From contig NZ_LABZ01000107.1 in assembly GCF_001043955.1 (NCBI RefSeq), forward strand, positions 1-57,406: a stretch of 57,406 bases of DNA, written 5' to 3'. The translations under genes were made by a program, and so were the position numbers. Positions 25,187-33,222 of the stretch are shown piece after piece. The notes beneath the pieces are model-generated. The model did no database searches, was not told where the DNA came from, and saw nothing but the letters and a program-made list of their open reading frames with translations. Within the stretch, counting starts at the first letter, position 1. Every line of letters begins with the position of its first letter. This stretch comes from Methylobacterium tarhaniae (lineage in GTDB: Bacteria > Pseudomonadota > Alphaproteobacteria > Rhizobiales > Beijerinckiaceae).

Positions 25187-27127
25187 ATGTCCCTCGTCCC
25201 CCCGTCGCACGATGCGGTGCCGGCTGCGCCCGGCGCGGACCTCACCCAGCGGCAAGAGATCCGCAGAGAGGCCGCCGCGTTACGCCGGCGCCGGCTGGCC
25301 CTCGTCCTGCCGACGGTGGCGACGGCCCTCGCCATCGCGGCGGCGGCCTGCGCCAGCGCCGGCGTACCGGACGGCCCGCTCGAAGCCGCGGTGCTGGCGC
25401 TGTTCTGCCTGGCGATGGCCTGGCAGGCCTACATCGCCTGGCAGTACCTCTACGGCGCGGTCGCCGCCGGCCTGGGCGCCCGGGTGATGTCGCGGGTGGA
25501 GCGGCAGGCCGCCGCGATGGCGCCGGTGGCGAGCGGCCGCAGCCGCACCGCGGCCGTGGTGGCGATCCACGCCGAGGACGCGGCCGCGGTCTTCGCGGCG
25601 ATCCGGGTCATGGCCCGCTCGCTCGCCCGCACCGGCGGCGACGGGCGCGACCTCGACATCTTCGTCCTCAGCGATACCCGCGACCCGGAGATCGCCGCTG
25701 CCGAGGAGCGCGAATTCGCCCGGATCCGGGCGTGGCGCGAGACCGCCGGGCCCGGCCTGCCGGCCGTGCGCTACCGTCGCCGCCAGGACAACGCGGGCCG
25801 CAAGGCCGGCAATATCGGCGAGTTCTGCGACACTTACGGCCACGACTACGATTTCATGATCGTGCTCGACGCCGACAGCCTGATGACCGGCACCGCCATG
25901 CGCCGCCTGGTGCGGCTGATGGAGGAGAACCCGCGCGTCGGCCTGATCCAGACCGTCAGCTACGCCGCCGGGCGCGACACGCTGTTCGCCCGCATCCAGC
26001 AATTCGCCGTGCGGCTCTACGCCCCGCTCTCGATCCGGGCGCTGGAGACCTGGCAGGGACCGGACGGGGGCTATTGGGGCCACAACGCCATCCTGCGGAT
26101 CGAGGCCTTCGCGGCCAATGCCGAACTGCCGGTGCTGCCCGGCCGGCCCCCGCTGGGCGGCGAGATCCTGTGCCACGACACGGTCGAGGGGGCGTTCCTG
26201 CGCCGGGCCGGCTGGGAGCTGCGCCTCCTGCCGGATGAGCCCGGCACCTGGGAGGAGATGCCCACCAACCTCACCGACCTGCTCGGCCGCGAGCGGCGCT
26301 GGTGCCAGGGCAACCTGCAGCATCTCGGCATCCTCCGCCTGCCGGGCCTCACGGCCGGCAGCCGCTGGCATCTCGGCGCCGGCATCCTGTCCTACCTCGC
26401 CTCGCCGGTCTGGGTCGCCTTCTTGGGGCTGGGCACCTGGCAGGCGATCCGCAGCGGCGATCTCGGCCTCCTCGCCTACGGCCTCGCCGGCGAGGGGCCG
26501 GCGGCGGCGATCCTGGCATCCTTGAGCCTCGCCGTGCTGTCGCTGCCGAAGCTCCTGAGCCTCGGCCACGTCCTCCTCTCGGCCCAACGCCGCGCCGCCT
26601 TCGGTGGCACGAGACGCCTGCTGGTCAGCGCCGCCCTCGAACAGGCCCTGTGGGTGCTGCTCTGGCCGGTCATGACCCTGTTCAATGCCGGCGCGGTGGC
26701 GACGACCTTCGCCGGACGGGTGGTGCGCTGGGACACGCAAGCTCGCGACGACCGCCGGGTGCCGTGGTCCGAGGCCTGCCGGCTCCAGGCCGACTCGCTC
26801 GTCGCCGGCGGCCTGCTGGCGGCGGCTCTGGCCTACGCCGCCGACCCGCTGCTCGCCCTCTGGATGGCACCCATGGTCCTCGCCCTGCTGGCGAGCCCGG
26901 CGCTCAGCGTGCTGACCAGCCGGGCCGATCTCGGCCAGGCGGCGCGCCGGCGCGGCCTCTTCCTCACCGTCGACGACACCGCCCAGGCCCGCGAGCTGCG
27001 AGACCTCGCGGCCGCCCGCGCCGCGCCGCCCGTGCCCGCACGACCGCACCCGGTCCGCGGCGAGGCCCCGGTCTGGCTCGCGACGGCCACGGACGACGCC
27101 AAGGCGTCGCCGCCGCGGGAGATCTGA
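25187..27127 (+). CDS. opgH: Glucans biosynthesis glucosyltransferase H
   Basis: A 646-residue inner-membrane family 2 glycosyltransferase of the OpgH/MdoH type, which polymerises glucose from UDP-glucose into the backbone of osmoregulated periplasmic glucans. Membrane segments lie near residues 38-60 and 65-90. The catalytic domain contains DIFVLSDTRDPEIAAAEE, RRRQDNAGRKAGNIGEF, LDADSLMTG and QGPDGGYWGHNAILR. It continues with HDTVEGAFLRRAGW and ERRWCQGNLQHLG (the Q/RxxRW motif). Several C-terminal helices follow. It is shorter at the N-terminus than the E. coli protein (about 850 residues). The usual partner opgG is not adjacent, which is unusual. No strong ribosome site is seen before ATG 25187. 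Confidence 0.93.
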   Translation: MSLVPPSHDAVPAAPGADLTQRQEIRREAAALRRRRLALVLPTVATALAIAAAACASAGVPDGPLEAAVLALFCLAMAWQAYIAWQYLYGAVAAGLGARVMSRVERQAAAMAPVASGRSRTAAVVAIHAEDAAAVFAAIRVMARSLARTGGDGRDLDIFVLSDTRDPEIAAAEEREFARIRAWRETAGPGLPAVRYRRRQDNAGRKAGNIGEFCDTYGHDYDFMIVLDADSLMTGTAMRRLVRLMEENPRVGLIQTVSYAAGRDTLFARIQQFAVRLYAPLSIRALETWQGPDGGYWGHNAILRIEAFAANAELPVLPGRPPLGGEILCHDTVEGAFLRRAGWELRLLPDEPGTWEEMPTNLTDLLGRERRWCQGNLQHLGILRLPGLTAGSRWHLGAGILSYLASPVWVAFLGLGTWQAIRSGDLGLLAYGLAGEGPAAAILASLSLAVLSLPKLLSLGHVLLSAQRRAAFGGTRRLLVSAALEQALWVLLWPVMTLFNAGAVATTFAGRVVRWDTQARDDRRVPWSEACRLQADSLVAGGLLAAALAYAADPLLALWMAPMVLALLASPALSVLTSRADLGQAARRRGLFLTVDDTAQARELRDLAAARAAPPVPARPHPVRGEAPVWLATATDDAKASPPREI

Positions 27128-27179
27128 GAAGCCGAAACGTCTCTCCCGCTCTCGCGTTGCGGCAGTTGCGTTCGCTGCG

Positions 27180-27194
27180 ATTATTGCGAATAAT
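27180..27194. promoter_or_regulatory. AT-rich palindrome ATTATT-GCG-AATAAT, likely TA operator/promoter
   Basis: Perfect 6-bp arms around GCG lie 32 bp upstream of the antitoxin ATG, in an otherwise GC-rich 99-bp gap. Repeated TTGCG/CTGCG blocks precede it (27157-27188). AATAAT could also serve as a -10 element. Antitoxins with HTH domains normally autoregulate through such a palindrome. Confidence 0.5.
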
Positions 27195-27226
27195 GCGACC
27201 GCTTCGATTCGAGAGGAGAGGCCTTC

Positions 27227-27682
27227 ATGACAGTGCCGGCCTATGCCGAGCCTTTGGGCCGTCGTCTTCCCTCGGAGGACGAGCGTGCGGCGGCAAACCA
27301 GCTCCGCACGATCCTCGCGGCGCACGCCGCCGACCGGGCGAAGCTACGCATTCTCGACGAGGCCAGATCGCCGGTCGAGGTGACGCTGACGCCCGCCCTG
27401 TCGAATCTGCTGATCGACCTCTTGCGGCATGTCGGCAGCGGCCACGCGGTGACGTTGGTGCCTGTGGGCCAGATGCTGTCCACCCAGCAGGCGGCCGACC
27501 TGCTGAACGTCTCGCGGCCATTCCTCATTTCCCTGCTCGACCGGCAGGAGATCCCCCATACCCTGGTCGGGCGGCACCGCCGGATCAAGGCCGAGCACCT
27601 GTTCGATTACAAGCGGGCGCGGGATACGAAGCGAGGTGAGGCGTTGTCTGCCCTCGCGGAGATGGACGGAGAGCATCTCTGA
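27227..27682 (+). CDS. Antitoxin with excisionase/MerR-type helix-turn-helix
   Basis: A 151-residue protein. Its C-terminal half (about 85-135) has an excisionase-type HTH: LSTQQAADLLNVSRPFLISL, then LLDRQEIPHTLVGRHRRIKAEHLFDY. The N-terminal half (RSPVEVTLTPALSNLLIDLL) resembles the linker of PIN-partner antitoxins. The ribosome site GAGAGGAGAGG precedes ATG 27227. It stops three bases before the PIN toxin gene. It should neutralise the toxin and repress the operon. Confidence 0.88.
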   Translation: MTVPAYAEPLGRRLPSEDERAAANQLRTILAAHAADRAKLRILDEARSPVEVTLTPALSNLLIDLLRHVGSGHAVTLVPVGQMLSTQQAADLLNVSRPFLISLLDRQEIPHTLVGRHRRIKAEHLFDYKRARDTKRGEALSALAEMDGEHL

Positions 27683-27685
27683 GCC

Positions 27686-28276
27686 ATGTTCGCCAGCCGC
27701 TTCACCGCATTCATCGACGCCTGCGCGCTTGCCGGCGCCTTGAAGCGGAATCTGCTGCTGACCTTGGCCGAAGCCGAGTTCTTCCGCGTCCGATGGTCCG
27801 AACCTGTCCTGATGGAGACGGAGCGCGCCATCGCGGAGATCCTGTCCTGCAAGGGCGTAGCCGATGCCGCCGCACATGGAGCCCGTGCACGGGCCGCCAT
27901 GGAGACCGCATTCGCGGAAGCTGCCGTCACAGGCTTCGAGGATTTCCTGATCCACGGCGCGGGCTTGCCGGACAAGAGCGACGCCCATGTACTGGCGGCG
28001 GCGGTCAAGACGCGCGCCTCGGTCATCGTGACGGATAACCTGAAGGATTTTCCCGCGGAGATCCTGCTGCCCCTGGACCTGGAGGCCCGCTCCACCGACG
28101 CCTTTCTCGCCGACACGATCGCTCTCGATACCGGCAGGGCCGCAGCCGCTATTCGTACCATGCGGCTGCGACTCAAGCGGCCCGAGAAGCACGCCGAAGC
28201 GCTTCTCGTCGACATGGACGCCGCTGGCCTCGTCGAGACCGTCGATGTTCTCCGTCCCTACGCCGCCGTCCTGTAG
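27686..28276 (+). CDS. PIN-domain ribonuclease toxin
   Basis: A 196-residue PIN-domain protein. The acidic residues expected for Mg-dependent RNA cleavage are visible: Asp11 (FIDACAL), Glu44 (LMETERAIAE), Asp99 (DKSDAHVLAAA) and Asp117 (VTDNLKDFP). The C-terminal 60 residues (about 135-196) are a helical extension (RLKRPEKHAEALLVDM) beyond the minimal VapC fold. It is encoded three bases after the HTH antitoxin gene, a classic type II toxin-antitoxin layout. It probably cleaves tRNA or mRNA when released. Its 3' end faces a secreted-protein gene 34 bp away. Confidence 0.9.
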   Translation: MFASRFTAFIDACALAGALKRNLLLTLAEAEFFRVRWSEPVLMETERAIAEILSCKGVADAAAHGARARAAMETAFAEAAVTGFEDFLIHGAGLPDKSDAHVLAAAVKTRASVIVTDNLKDFPAEILLPLDLEARSTDAFLADTIALDTGRAAAAIRTMRLRLKRPEKHAEALLVDMDAAGLVETVDVLRPYAAVL

Positions 28277-28281
28277 CCGGC

Positions 28282-28309
28282 CTCACCACCCCGATCTCAC
28301 CACCCCGAT
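28282..28309. repeat. 14-bp tandem repeat at the end of two convergent genes
   Basis: CTCACCACCCCGAT is present twice in tandem (28282-28295, 28296-28309) and followed by a partial third copy, CTCACC, that contains the TGA stop of the minus-strand gene. The repeat probably arose by slippage and fills the whole 34-bp gap between the toxin gene and the secreted-protein gene. Confidence 0.75.
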
Positions 28310-28310
28310 C

Positions 28311-28775
28311 TCACCTGGCCGGCTTGCCCAGCACCTTGAGCGGGTCGGTGCGCTGGCTCGGCGGGGGCTCGGCGGTGAGGCTGTCGGCGCGCTCCTCCGG
28401 CTGGCCGCGGGTGCTGCCGGTGGTGGTGGGGCTGCCCTGGCCGGCGGTGGCGCGGTTGGCGGGGCTCGTCACCGGGACGGTGCCGCTGGCGAGTTCGAGG
28501 CAGGTCAGCATCTCGACGTAGCTCGGGAAGCCGCCGGCGCGCGATTGCTGGGAGCACTGACTCTTGGCCGAGCCTGAGAACTGGCTCCAACGCTTGCGCA
28601 ACTCGTCGCCGGCCGAGCGCTCGGACCGCAGGCAGCCGTCGGAGCCGGCCTCCTGGCTGACCGAGGCGCGGCCGGGGGAGTTGCAGGTCGCCTCGATGTC
28701 GAGCCGCGGCGGACCATCCGCCGCGACGAGGACGAGCTGCGCGCCGAGGAGCGCGAAGGGCAAGGCGGCGGGCAT
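28311..28775 (-). CDS. Exported cysteine-containing hypothetical protein
   Basis: A 154-residue protein. A signal peptide covers about residues 1-19 (MPAALPFALLGAQLVLVAA). The mature part has four Cys (ATCNSPG, DGCLRSE, SQCSQQS and LTCLELA), probably two disulfides in the periplasm. The tail is a disordered Thr/Pro/Gly/Ser-rich region (TTTGSTRGQPEERADSLTAE). The pattern of paired Cys with GDELRKRWSQFS resembles small conserved hypotheticals of Methylobacterium, but no function is known. The ATG at 28775 begins the signal peptide. It follows the PLP enzyme gene on the same strand at 86 bp. Confidence 0.75.
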   Translation of the reverse strand: MPAALPFALLGAQLVLVAADGPPRLDIEATCNSPGRASVSQEAGSDGCLRSERSAGDELRKRWSQFSGSAKSQCSQQSRAGGFPSYVEMLTCLELASGTVPVTSPANRATAGQGSPTTTGSTRGQPEERADSLTAEPPPSQRTDPLKVLGKPAR

Positions 28776-28861
28776 GGCGGGTCTCCCGTGAACCGGCGAG
28801 GCAGAAAAGCTTCGCCGGTTCAACGCGCCAGGGCCGCAGGAAGCTCCCTCGCCCCGATTTC

Positions 28862-30016
28862 TCAGCCTTGCCGCAGGGCCTGATCCAGGTCGGCGTAGAG
28901 GTCGTCCGCATCCTCGATGCCGACCGAGAGGCGCAGCAGGTCCGGCGGGCAGGGGGTGCTCGGTCCCTCGATCGAGGCGCGGTGCTCGATCAGGCTCTCG
29001 ACGCCGCCCAGCGACGTGGCGCGCTTCCACAAGCCCACCCGGGCCGCCGCCCTGATCGCCGCCGCCTCGCCCGCTGCCACCCGGATCGACAGCATGGTGC
29101 CGAAGCCGCCGGTCATCTGGCGCGCCGCCACCGCGTGGCCGGGATGTTTGGGAAGGCCCGGATACAGCACCTGGGCCACGGCCGGATGGGCGGTGAGCCG
29201 ACGGGCGAGGTCGGCGGCATTCGCCATCTGGGCGGCGATGCGCACGTGCAGGGTGCGCATCCCGCGCATCAAGAGGTAGGCCTCGAACGGGCCCAGGATC
29301 GCGCCGTTGCCGGAGCGGATGCGCTGGATGCGGGCCCAGAAGTCGTCGGCCTTGGCGCCGGCGAGCGCCCCGGCGATCACGTCGGAATGGCCGTTGAGCA
29401 CCTTGGTGGCGGCGTGCATCACCACGTCGGCGCCCAGGCTCAGGGGCCGGGTCACCACCGGCGAGCTCGCGGTCGAGTCGACGGCGAGGCGCGCGCCCGC
29501 CGCATGGGCGATCTCGGCGGCGCCCGCGATGTCGGTGACGGTCCAGAGCGGGTTCGAGGGGGTCTCGAGCCAGACGAGCTTGGTCTCTCCGGGCCGCACC
29601 GCGCCCTTCAGGGCGTCGAGGTCGTCGGTGGCGACGAAATCGACCTTGAGGCCCCAGCGGGTCGCCTCCTCGGAGAGCCAGCGGCGCAGGGCCCAGTACA
29701 TCACGGTCGGCGCCACGATGTGGTCGCCCGGATCGAGGGCGCCGAACACCGCCGTGGCGGCGGCCATGCCGGAGGAGAACAGCAGCGCCCCGGCCTCGGC
29801 CTCCTCCAGCATCGCGATCACGCCTTCCGCCTCGCGGACGGTGGCGTTGTCGGGCCGGCCGTAGACGTAGCCGGACGAGTACTGGTTGTCGGGGTCGCGG
29901 AGATAGGTGGTGGCGACGTGGATCGGCGGCACCACGGCCTTCGTGACCGGATCGACGTGGCCCAGCGCCTGCGCGGCGAGGCTCTTCTTCGACCATTGGC
30001 GCGGGGCGCTGCTCAT
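28862..30016 (-). CDS. metC: Cys/Met-metabolism PLP enzyme, cystathionine beta-lyase-like
   Basis: A 384-residue PLP-dependent enzyme of the trans-sulfuration family. The cofactor lysine is Lys205 (HAATKVLNGHSD), the pyridine-nitrogen Asp is Asp180 (LAVDSTASSP), and a phosphate-binding FSSGMAAATAV segment lies near 80-90. YSSGYVYGRPDNATV and the C-terminal SLGGVESLIEHRASIEGP with SVGIEDADDLYADL are typical. It probably cleaves cystathionine to homocysteine, pyruvate and ammonia; gamma-lyase or methionine gamma-lyase activity cannot be excluded. The ATG at 30016 gives normal family length. It is divergent from tspO. Confidence 0.85.
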   Translation of the reverse strand: MSSAPRQWSKKSLAAQALGHVDPVTKAVVPPIHVATTYLRDPDNQYSSGYVYGRPDNATVREAEGVIAMLEEAEAGALLFSSGMAAATAVFGALDPGDHIVAPTVMYWALRRWLSEEATRWGLKVDFVATDDLDALKGAVRPGETKLVWLETPSNPLWTVTDIAGAAEIAHAAGARLAVDSTASSPVVTRPLSLGADVVMHAATKVLNGHSDVIAGALAGAKADDFWARIQRIRSGNGAILGPFEAYLLMRGMRTLHVRIAAQMANAADLARRLTAHPAVAQVLYPGLPKHPGHAVAARQMTGGFGTMLSIRVAAGEAAAIRAAARVGLWKRATSLGGVESLIEHRASIEGPSTPCPPDLLRLSVGIEDADDLYADLDQALRQG

Positions 30017-30117
30017 GCCGGACTCCAGGATGCGACGGGGATTTTTGCTCCCCCGCCGCCCTTGCAGAACCGGTGCCGGCGCGCAACCTCCATCCCGGTA
30101 TAGCACCCGAGCCCGTG

Positions 30118-30642
30118 ATGCCTCCGACCGCAACGCTGACCGATCCCGCCCGGCCCCTCCTCTCCCCCGTGCCGCGCCTCCTCGCGGCGATCGCGCCCGT
30201 GGCGGCGGTCGCGGTCGTGGGGAGTCTCGCGACGACGCCGAACATCCCGACCTGGTATGCGGGCCTGGCGAAGCCCGGCTTCACGCCGCCGAACTGGCTG
30301 TTTCCGGTCGCCTGGACGATCCTCTACACGCTGATCGCCTTCGCCGGCTGGCGGGTCCTCGGCACCGCCCCGGCGACGGGTGGGTTGCGGCGCACCCGCA
30401 CGCTCGCTTTGTGGGCCTTCTTCGTTCAGCTCGCCCTCAACGGCGCCTGGACGCCGGTCTTCTTCGCCCGGCACGACCTGGGCGGCGGGCTGGTCGTGGT
30501 GGTCGCCCTGTTGATCATGATCCTGTGGACGATCCGGCTCTTCGCCTCGCTCGACCGGATCGCCGCCCTCGTCCTCGTTCCTTACGCCGCGTGGGTCGCC
30601 TACGCGACGGCGCTCAACGCGGCGATCTGGTGGATGAACTGA
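30118..30642 (+). CDS. tspO: TspO/MBR-family tryptophan-rich sensory protein
   Basis: A 174-residue integral membrane protein with five hydrophobic helices after a short N-terminal tail. Family motifs are visible: WYAGLAKPGFTPPNWLFPVAWTILY near residues 50-75, WTPVFFARHDLGGGL and a closing YATALNAAIWWMN. TspO binds tetrapyrroles and related ligands; in Rhodobacter it tunes photosynthesis genes, and in many bacteria it is linked to stress and porphyrin handling. The ATG at 30118 is chosen, although the frame is open to 30073. It is convergent with the quinone oxidoreductase gene, seven bases apart. Confidence 0.92.
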   Translation: MPPTATLTDPARPLLSPVPRLLAAIAPVAAVAVVGSLATTPNIPTWYAGLAKPGFTPPNWLFPVAWTILYTLIAFAGWRVLGTAPATGGLRRTRTLALWAFFVQLALNGAWTPVFFARHDLGGGLVVVVALLIMILWTIRLFASLDRIAALVLVPYAAWVAYATALNAAIWWMN

Positions 30643-30649
30643 CGATCCG

Positions 30650-31630
30650 TCAGGGCACCAGCACGATCGCCCCCGTCACCGCCCGCGCCTCCGCCGCCTC
30701 GTGCGCCTCCACCACCTTCTCCAGGGGGAAGCGCGCCCCGATCTCGACCGCGACGTGGCCCCGCGCGATCGCGTCGAACAGGTCGGCGGCGTTGGCCCGG
30801 AAGGTGGCCGGGTCGGCATTGTGCGGGAAGACCGAGGGGCGGGTGAGGAACAGGCAGCCCTTCTTGTTCAGGAGTTCCGGGTCGATCGCCGGGGACGGCC
30901 CCGAGGCGGCGCCGTAGGAGACGACGAGCCCGAACGGGGCGGCGCAGTCGAGGGACTTCAGCAGGGTGTCCTTCCCGACCGCGTCGTAGACGACCCGGGC
31001 CTTGGCGCCGCCGGTGGCGTCCAGGAAGGCCTTGGGCCAGTCGGGATCGTTCAGGTCGATGACGGCGGCGCAGCCGGCGGCGAGCGCCGCATCGCGCTTC
31101 TGCGGCGAGCCGGTGGTGCCGACGACCTTGGCGCCGAGTGCGGTCGCCCAGCGGGTCAGGATCTGGCCGACGCCGCCGGCGGCGGAATGGACCAGCAGCA
31201 GGTCGCCCGCCTGCACCGCATGGGTCTTGCGCAGGAGGTACTGCGCCGTCATGCCCTTGAACAGCAGGGACGCGGCAGCCTCGTCGCTGACGCCCTCGGG
31301 CAGCCGCACGAGCTTGCCCGCGGGCACGATGCGCCGGTCCGCATAGGCGCCGACACCGGCATTCATGGTGGCCGCCCGGTCGCCGGGCTTCAGGTCCGTC
31401 ACGTCCGGCCCCACCGCCTCGACGATCCCCGCCGCCTCGAAGCCGAGCCCGGTCGGCAGGTCGAGCGGGTAGGCGCCCCGGCGCTGGTAGACGTCGATGA
31501 AGTTGAAGCCGATGGCGGTCTGGCGCAAGCACACCTCGCCCGCGCCGGGCGCGGCCAGGTCCCCGCTCGACAAGGTCATGACCTGCGGTGGGCCGAACTC
31601 GGTGATCACCACGCGGCGATGGGTCGACAT
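30650..31630 (-). CDS. NADPH:quinone oxidoreductase (MDR family, Qor-like)
   Basis: A 326-residue medium-chain dehydrogenase/reductase without the catalytic-zinc cysteines. The NADPH-binding motif is HSAAGGVGQILTRWATALGAKVVGT near 150-175. The quinone reductase signature region is FNFIDVYQRRGAYPLDLPTGLGFEAAG. The end KVVEAHEAAEARAVTGAIVLVP is typical. It reduces quinones or other electrophiles in the cytoplasm. It is divergent from a LysR gene across a 110-bp gap, the usual arrangement for an oxidoreductase induced by its own regulator. Confidence 0.9.
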   Translation of the reverse strand: MSTHRRVVITEFGPPQVMTLSSGDLAAPGAGEVCLRQTAIGFNFIDVYQRRGAYPLDLPTGLGFEAAGIVEAVGPDVTDLKPGDRAATMNAGVGAYADRRIVPAGKLVRLPEGVSDEAAASLLFKGMTAQYLLRKTHAVQAGDLLLVHSAAGGVGQILTRWATALGAKVVGTTGSPQKRDAALAAGCAAVIDLNDPDWPKAFLDATGGAKARVVYDAVGKDTLLKSLDCAAPFGLVVSYGAASGPSPAIDPELLNKKGCLFLTRPSVFPHNADPATFRANAADLFDAIARGHVAVEIGARFPLEKVVEAHEAAEARAVTGAIVLVP

Positions 31631-31740
31631 GACGGACTTCTCCTCTGGTCTGCCCCGCTCGTGCGACCGGTATGGACCCGCCGGGCGGCGTGATAAATCC
31701 GGCCTCGCATTCGAGGTTTGAAACGAACGGTTTGCAATCG

Positions 31741-32634
31741 ATGGATCGTCTGTCGGGCATGGAGGCCTTCGCCAAGGCCGTCGAGACGGGATCCTTCTCG
31801 GCCGCGGGCGAGGCGCTCGGGCTCTCGCCGCAGGCGGTCGGCAAGCAGGTGCGCCTGCTGGAGGAGCATCTCGGCCTCCGGCTGATCCACCGCACGACGC
31901 GCCGGCAGAGCCTGACCGAGGCGGGGCGCACGCTCTACGAGCGCGTGCGCATCATCCTGGCGGAGGTCGAGGCGGTGGAGGCGGTCGCGGCGAGCAGCCA
32001 GGCGGTGCCGCGCAGCCGGATCCGCGTCAATGCCCCGGTTACCTTCGGTGCCTACGACCTCGCCCGGGTGCTGCCTGCCTATCTCGCGGCCCACCGGCAG
32101 GTCGATGTCGAGCTGACTCTCTCGGACCGGAAGGTCGACCTGATCGAGGAAGGCTACGAGGTGGTCTTCCGCGTCGGCCCGCCGGCCGAGGGCGGCCTGA
32201 TCGCCCGGCCGTTGCGCCCGATGGATTTCTCCCTCTGCGCCGCGCCGTCCTACCTGGCGGCCAGGGGCGCGCCGCGCGTGCCCGCCGACCTCGCGCAGCA
32301 CGAATGCCTGGGCTTCGCCTACATGGCGACGGGAGACCAGTGGCGTTTCGTCGGGCCGGAGGGGCGAGAGGGGAGGCAGGTGGCGGTCGAGGTGTCGTAC
32401 CGGCTCCTGGTCAACAATGGCCAGGCCCTGCTCACGGCGGCCGTCTCCGGCCTCGGCCTGCTGCTGCAGCCGACCGCCCTGGTCCGGGATGCCGTCGCGG
32501 CGGGCCATCTCGTGACGGTGCTGCCCGCCTACCGGCCCGTCTCCCGCCCGATGCACCTGCTCTACGCGCCCGACCGGCGCATCACCCCGAAGCTGCGCTC
32601 CTTCGTCGATTTCGCGCTCGCCCATTTCGCCTGA
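31741..32634 (+). CDS. LysR-family transcriptional regulator
   Basis: A 297-residue LysR-type regulator. The N-terminal winged HTH is MEAFAKAVETGSFSAAGEALGLSPQAVGKQVRLLEEHLGLRLI, summarised here as residues 6-48. The effector domain runs from about 90 to the end, with RIRVNAPVTFGAYDLARVLP and GGLIARPLRPMDFSLCAAPSYLA. It belongs to the DsdC/aldehyde-or-quinone-responsive branch that usually represses the adjacent reductase. The ATG at 31741 starts the HTH domain. Upstream, GTTTGAAAC (31710-31718) and a TTTG-N-CAAT-type stretch in the shared gap may be its binding site. Confidence 0.92.
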   Translation: MDRLSGMEAFAKAVETGSFSAAGEALGLSPQAVGKQVRLLEEHLGLRLIHRTTRRQSLTEAGRTLYERVRIILAEVEAVEAVAASSQAVPRSRIRVNAPVTFGAYDLARVLPAYLAAHRQVDVELTLSDRKVDLIEEGYEVVFRVGPPAEGGLIARPLRPMDFSLCAAPSYLAARGAPRVPADLAQHECLGFAYMATGDQWRFVGPEGREGRQVAVEVSYRLLVNNGQALLTAAVSGLGLLLQPTALVRDAVAAGHLVTVLPAYRPVSRPMHLLYAPDRRITPKLRSFVDFALAHFA

Positions 32635-32661
32635 CCGGTGGCCGGGCGCCGACGCGCCTTC

Positions 32662-33042
32662 TCAGCGCGCCGGCACCGCCCCGGCGGCGCGCAGGGTGCG
32701 GGAGACGGTGGCGCGCATGTCGGCGAGGGTGAAGGGCTTGGTCAGCACGTCGGCCACGATGGCGTCGAGGCCCCGCGCGCGCTCCCGCTGATCGGCGAAG
32801 CCGGTCATCAGCAGGATCGTCAGGTCGGGGTAGTCGCGCTTGGCGGCGAGAGAGAGAGCGATGCCGTCCATCAGCGGCATGCGGATGTCGGTCAGCATCA
32901 GGTCGAAGGCGTTCTCGGCGAGCCGGTCGAGACCGTCGCTGCCGTCGACAGCCGTCACGACCGTGTGGCCGTCCATCTCCAGCCCGCGCTTCAGGAAGCC
33001 GCGGATGGGTTCCTCGTCGTCGACCAGCAGGATGCGCGCCAT
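32662..33042 (-). CDS. cpdR: Single-domain response regulator, CpdR-like
   Basis: A 126-residue receiver-only protein. The acidic pocket is Asp8-Asp9-Glu10, the phosphoacceptor is Asp52 (TDIRMPLMDG), the switch Thr lies in LLMTGFADQ, and the Lys is in LTKPFTLADM. Its sequence (MARILLVDDEEPIRGFLKRGLE, ALSLAAKRDYPDL) is that of CpdR, which in Caulobacter directs ClpXP-dependent breakdown of cell-cycle proteins when unphosphorylated, under CckA-ChpT control. It does not end in the Ala-Ala seen in some homologues. It is convergent with the LysR gene and followed upstream by hpt. Confidence 0.85.
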   Translation of the reverse strand: MARILLVDDEEPIRGFLKRGLEMDGHTVVTAVDGSDGLDRLAENAFDLMLTDIRMPLMDGIALSLAAKRDYPDLTILLMTGFADQRERARGLDAIVADVLTKPFTLADMRATVSRTLRAAGAVPAR

Positions 33043-33222
33043 GTCCTCTCGTCTCTCCGGGCCGAAACGCCGCGCGGATGCGACGAGTGTGATCGGGCGC
33101 GCAGCATCGGGTCAAGCCCTTGCGGCAGATCAGGTTCCGGTTTCGTGTCGCTTTCCGGGGCGAAGCCCGACCGCGTTGCAATCGTGCATCGCTCCGGATG
33201 CTCGGGCCTCGTCCCGTGAGTC

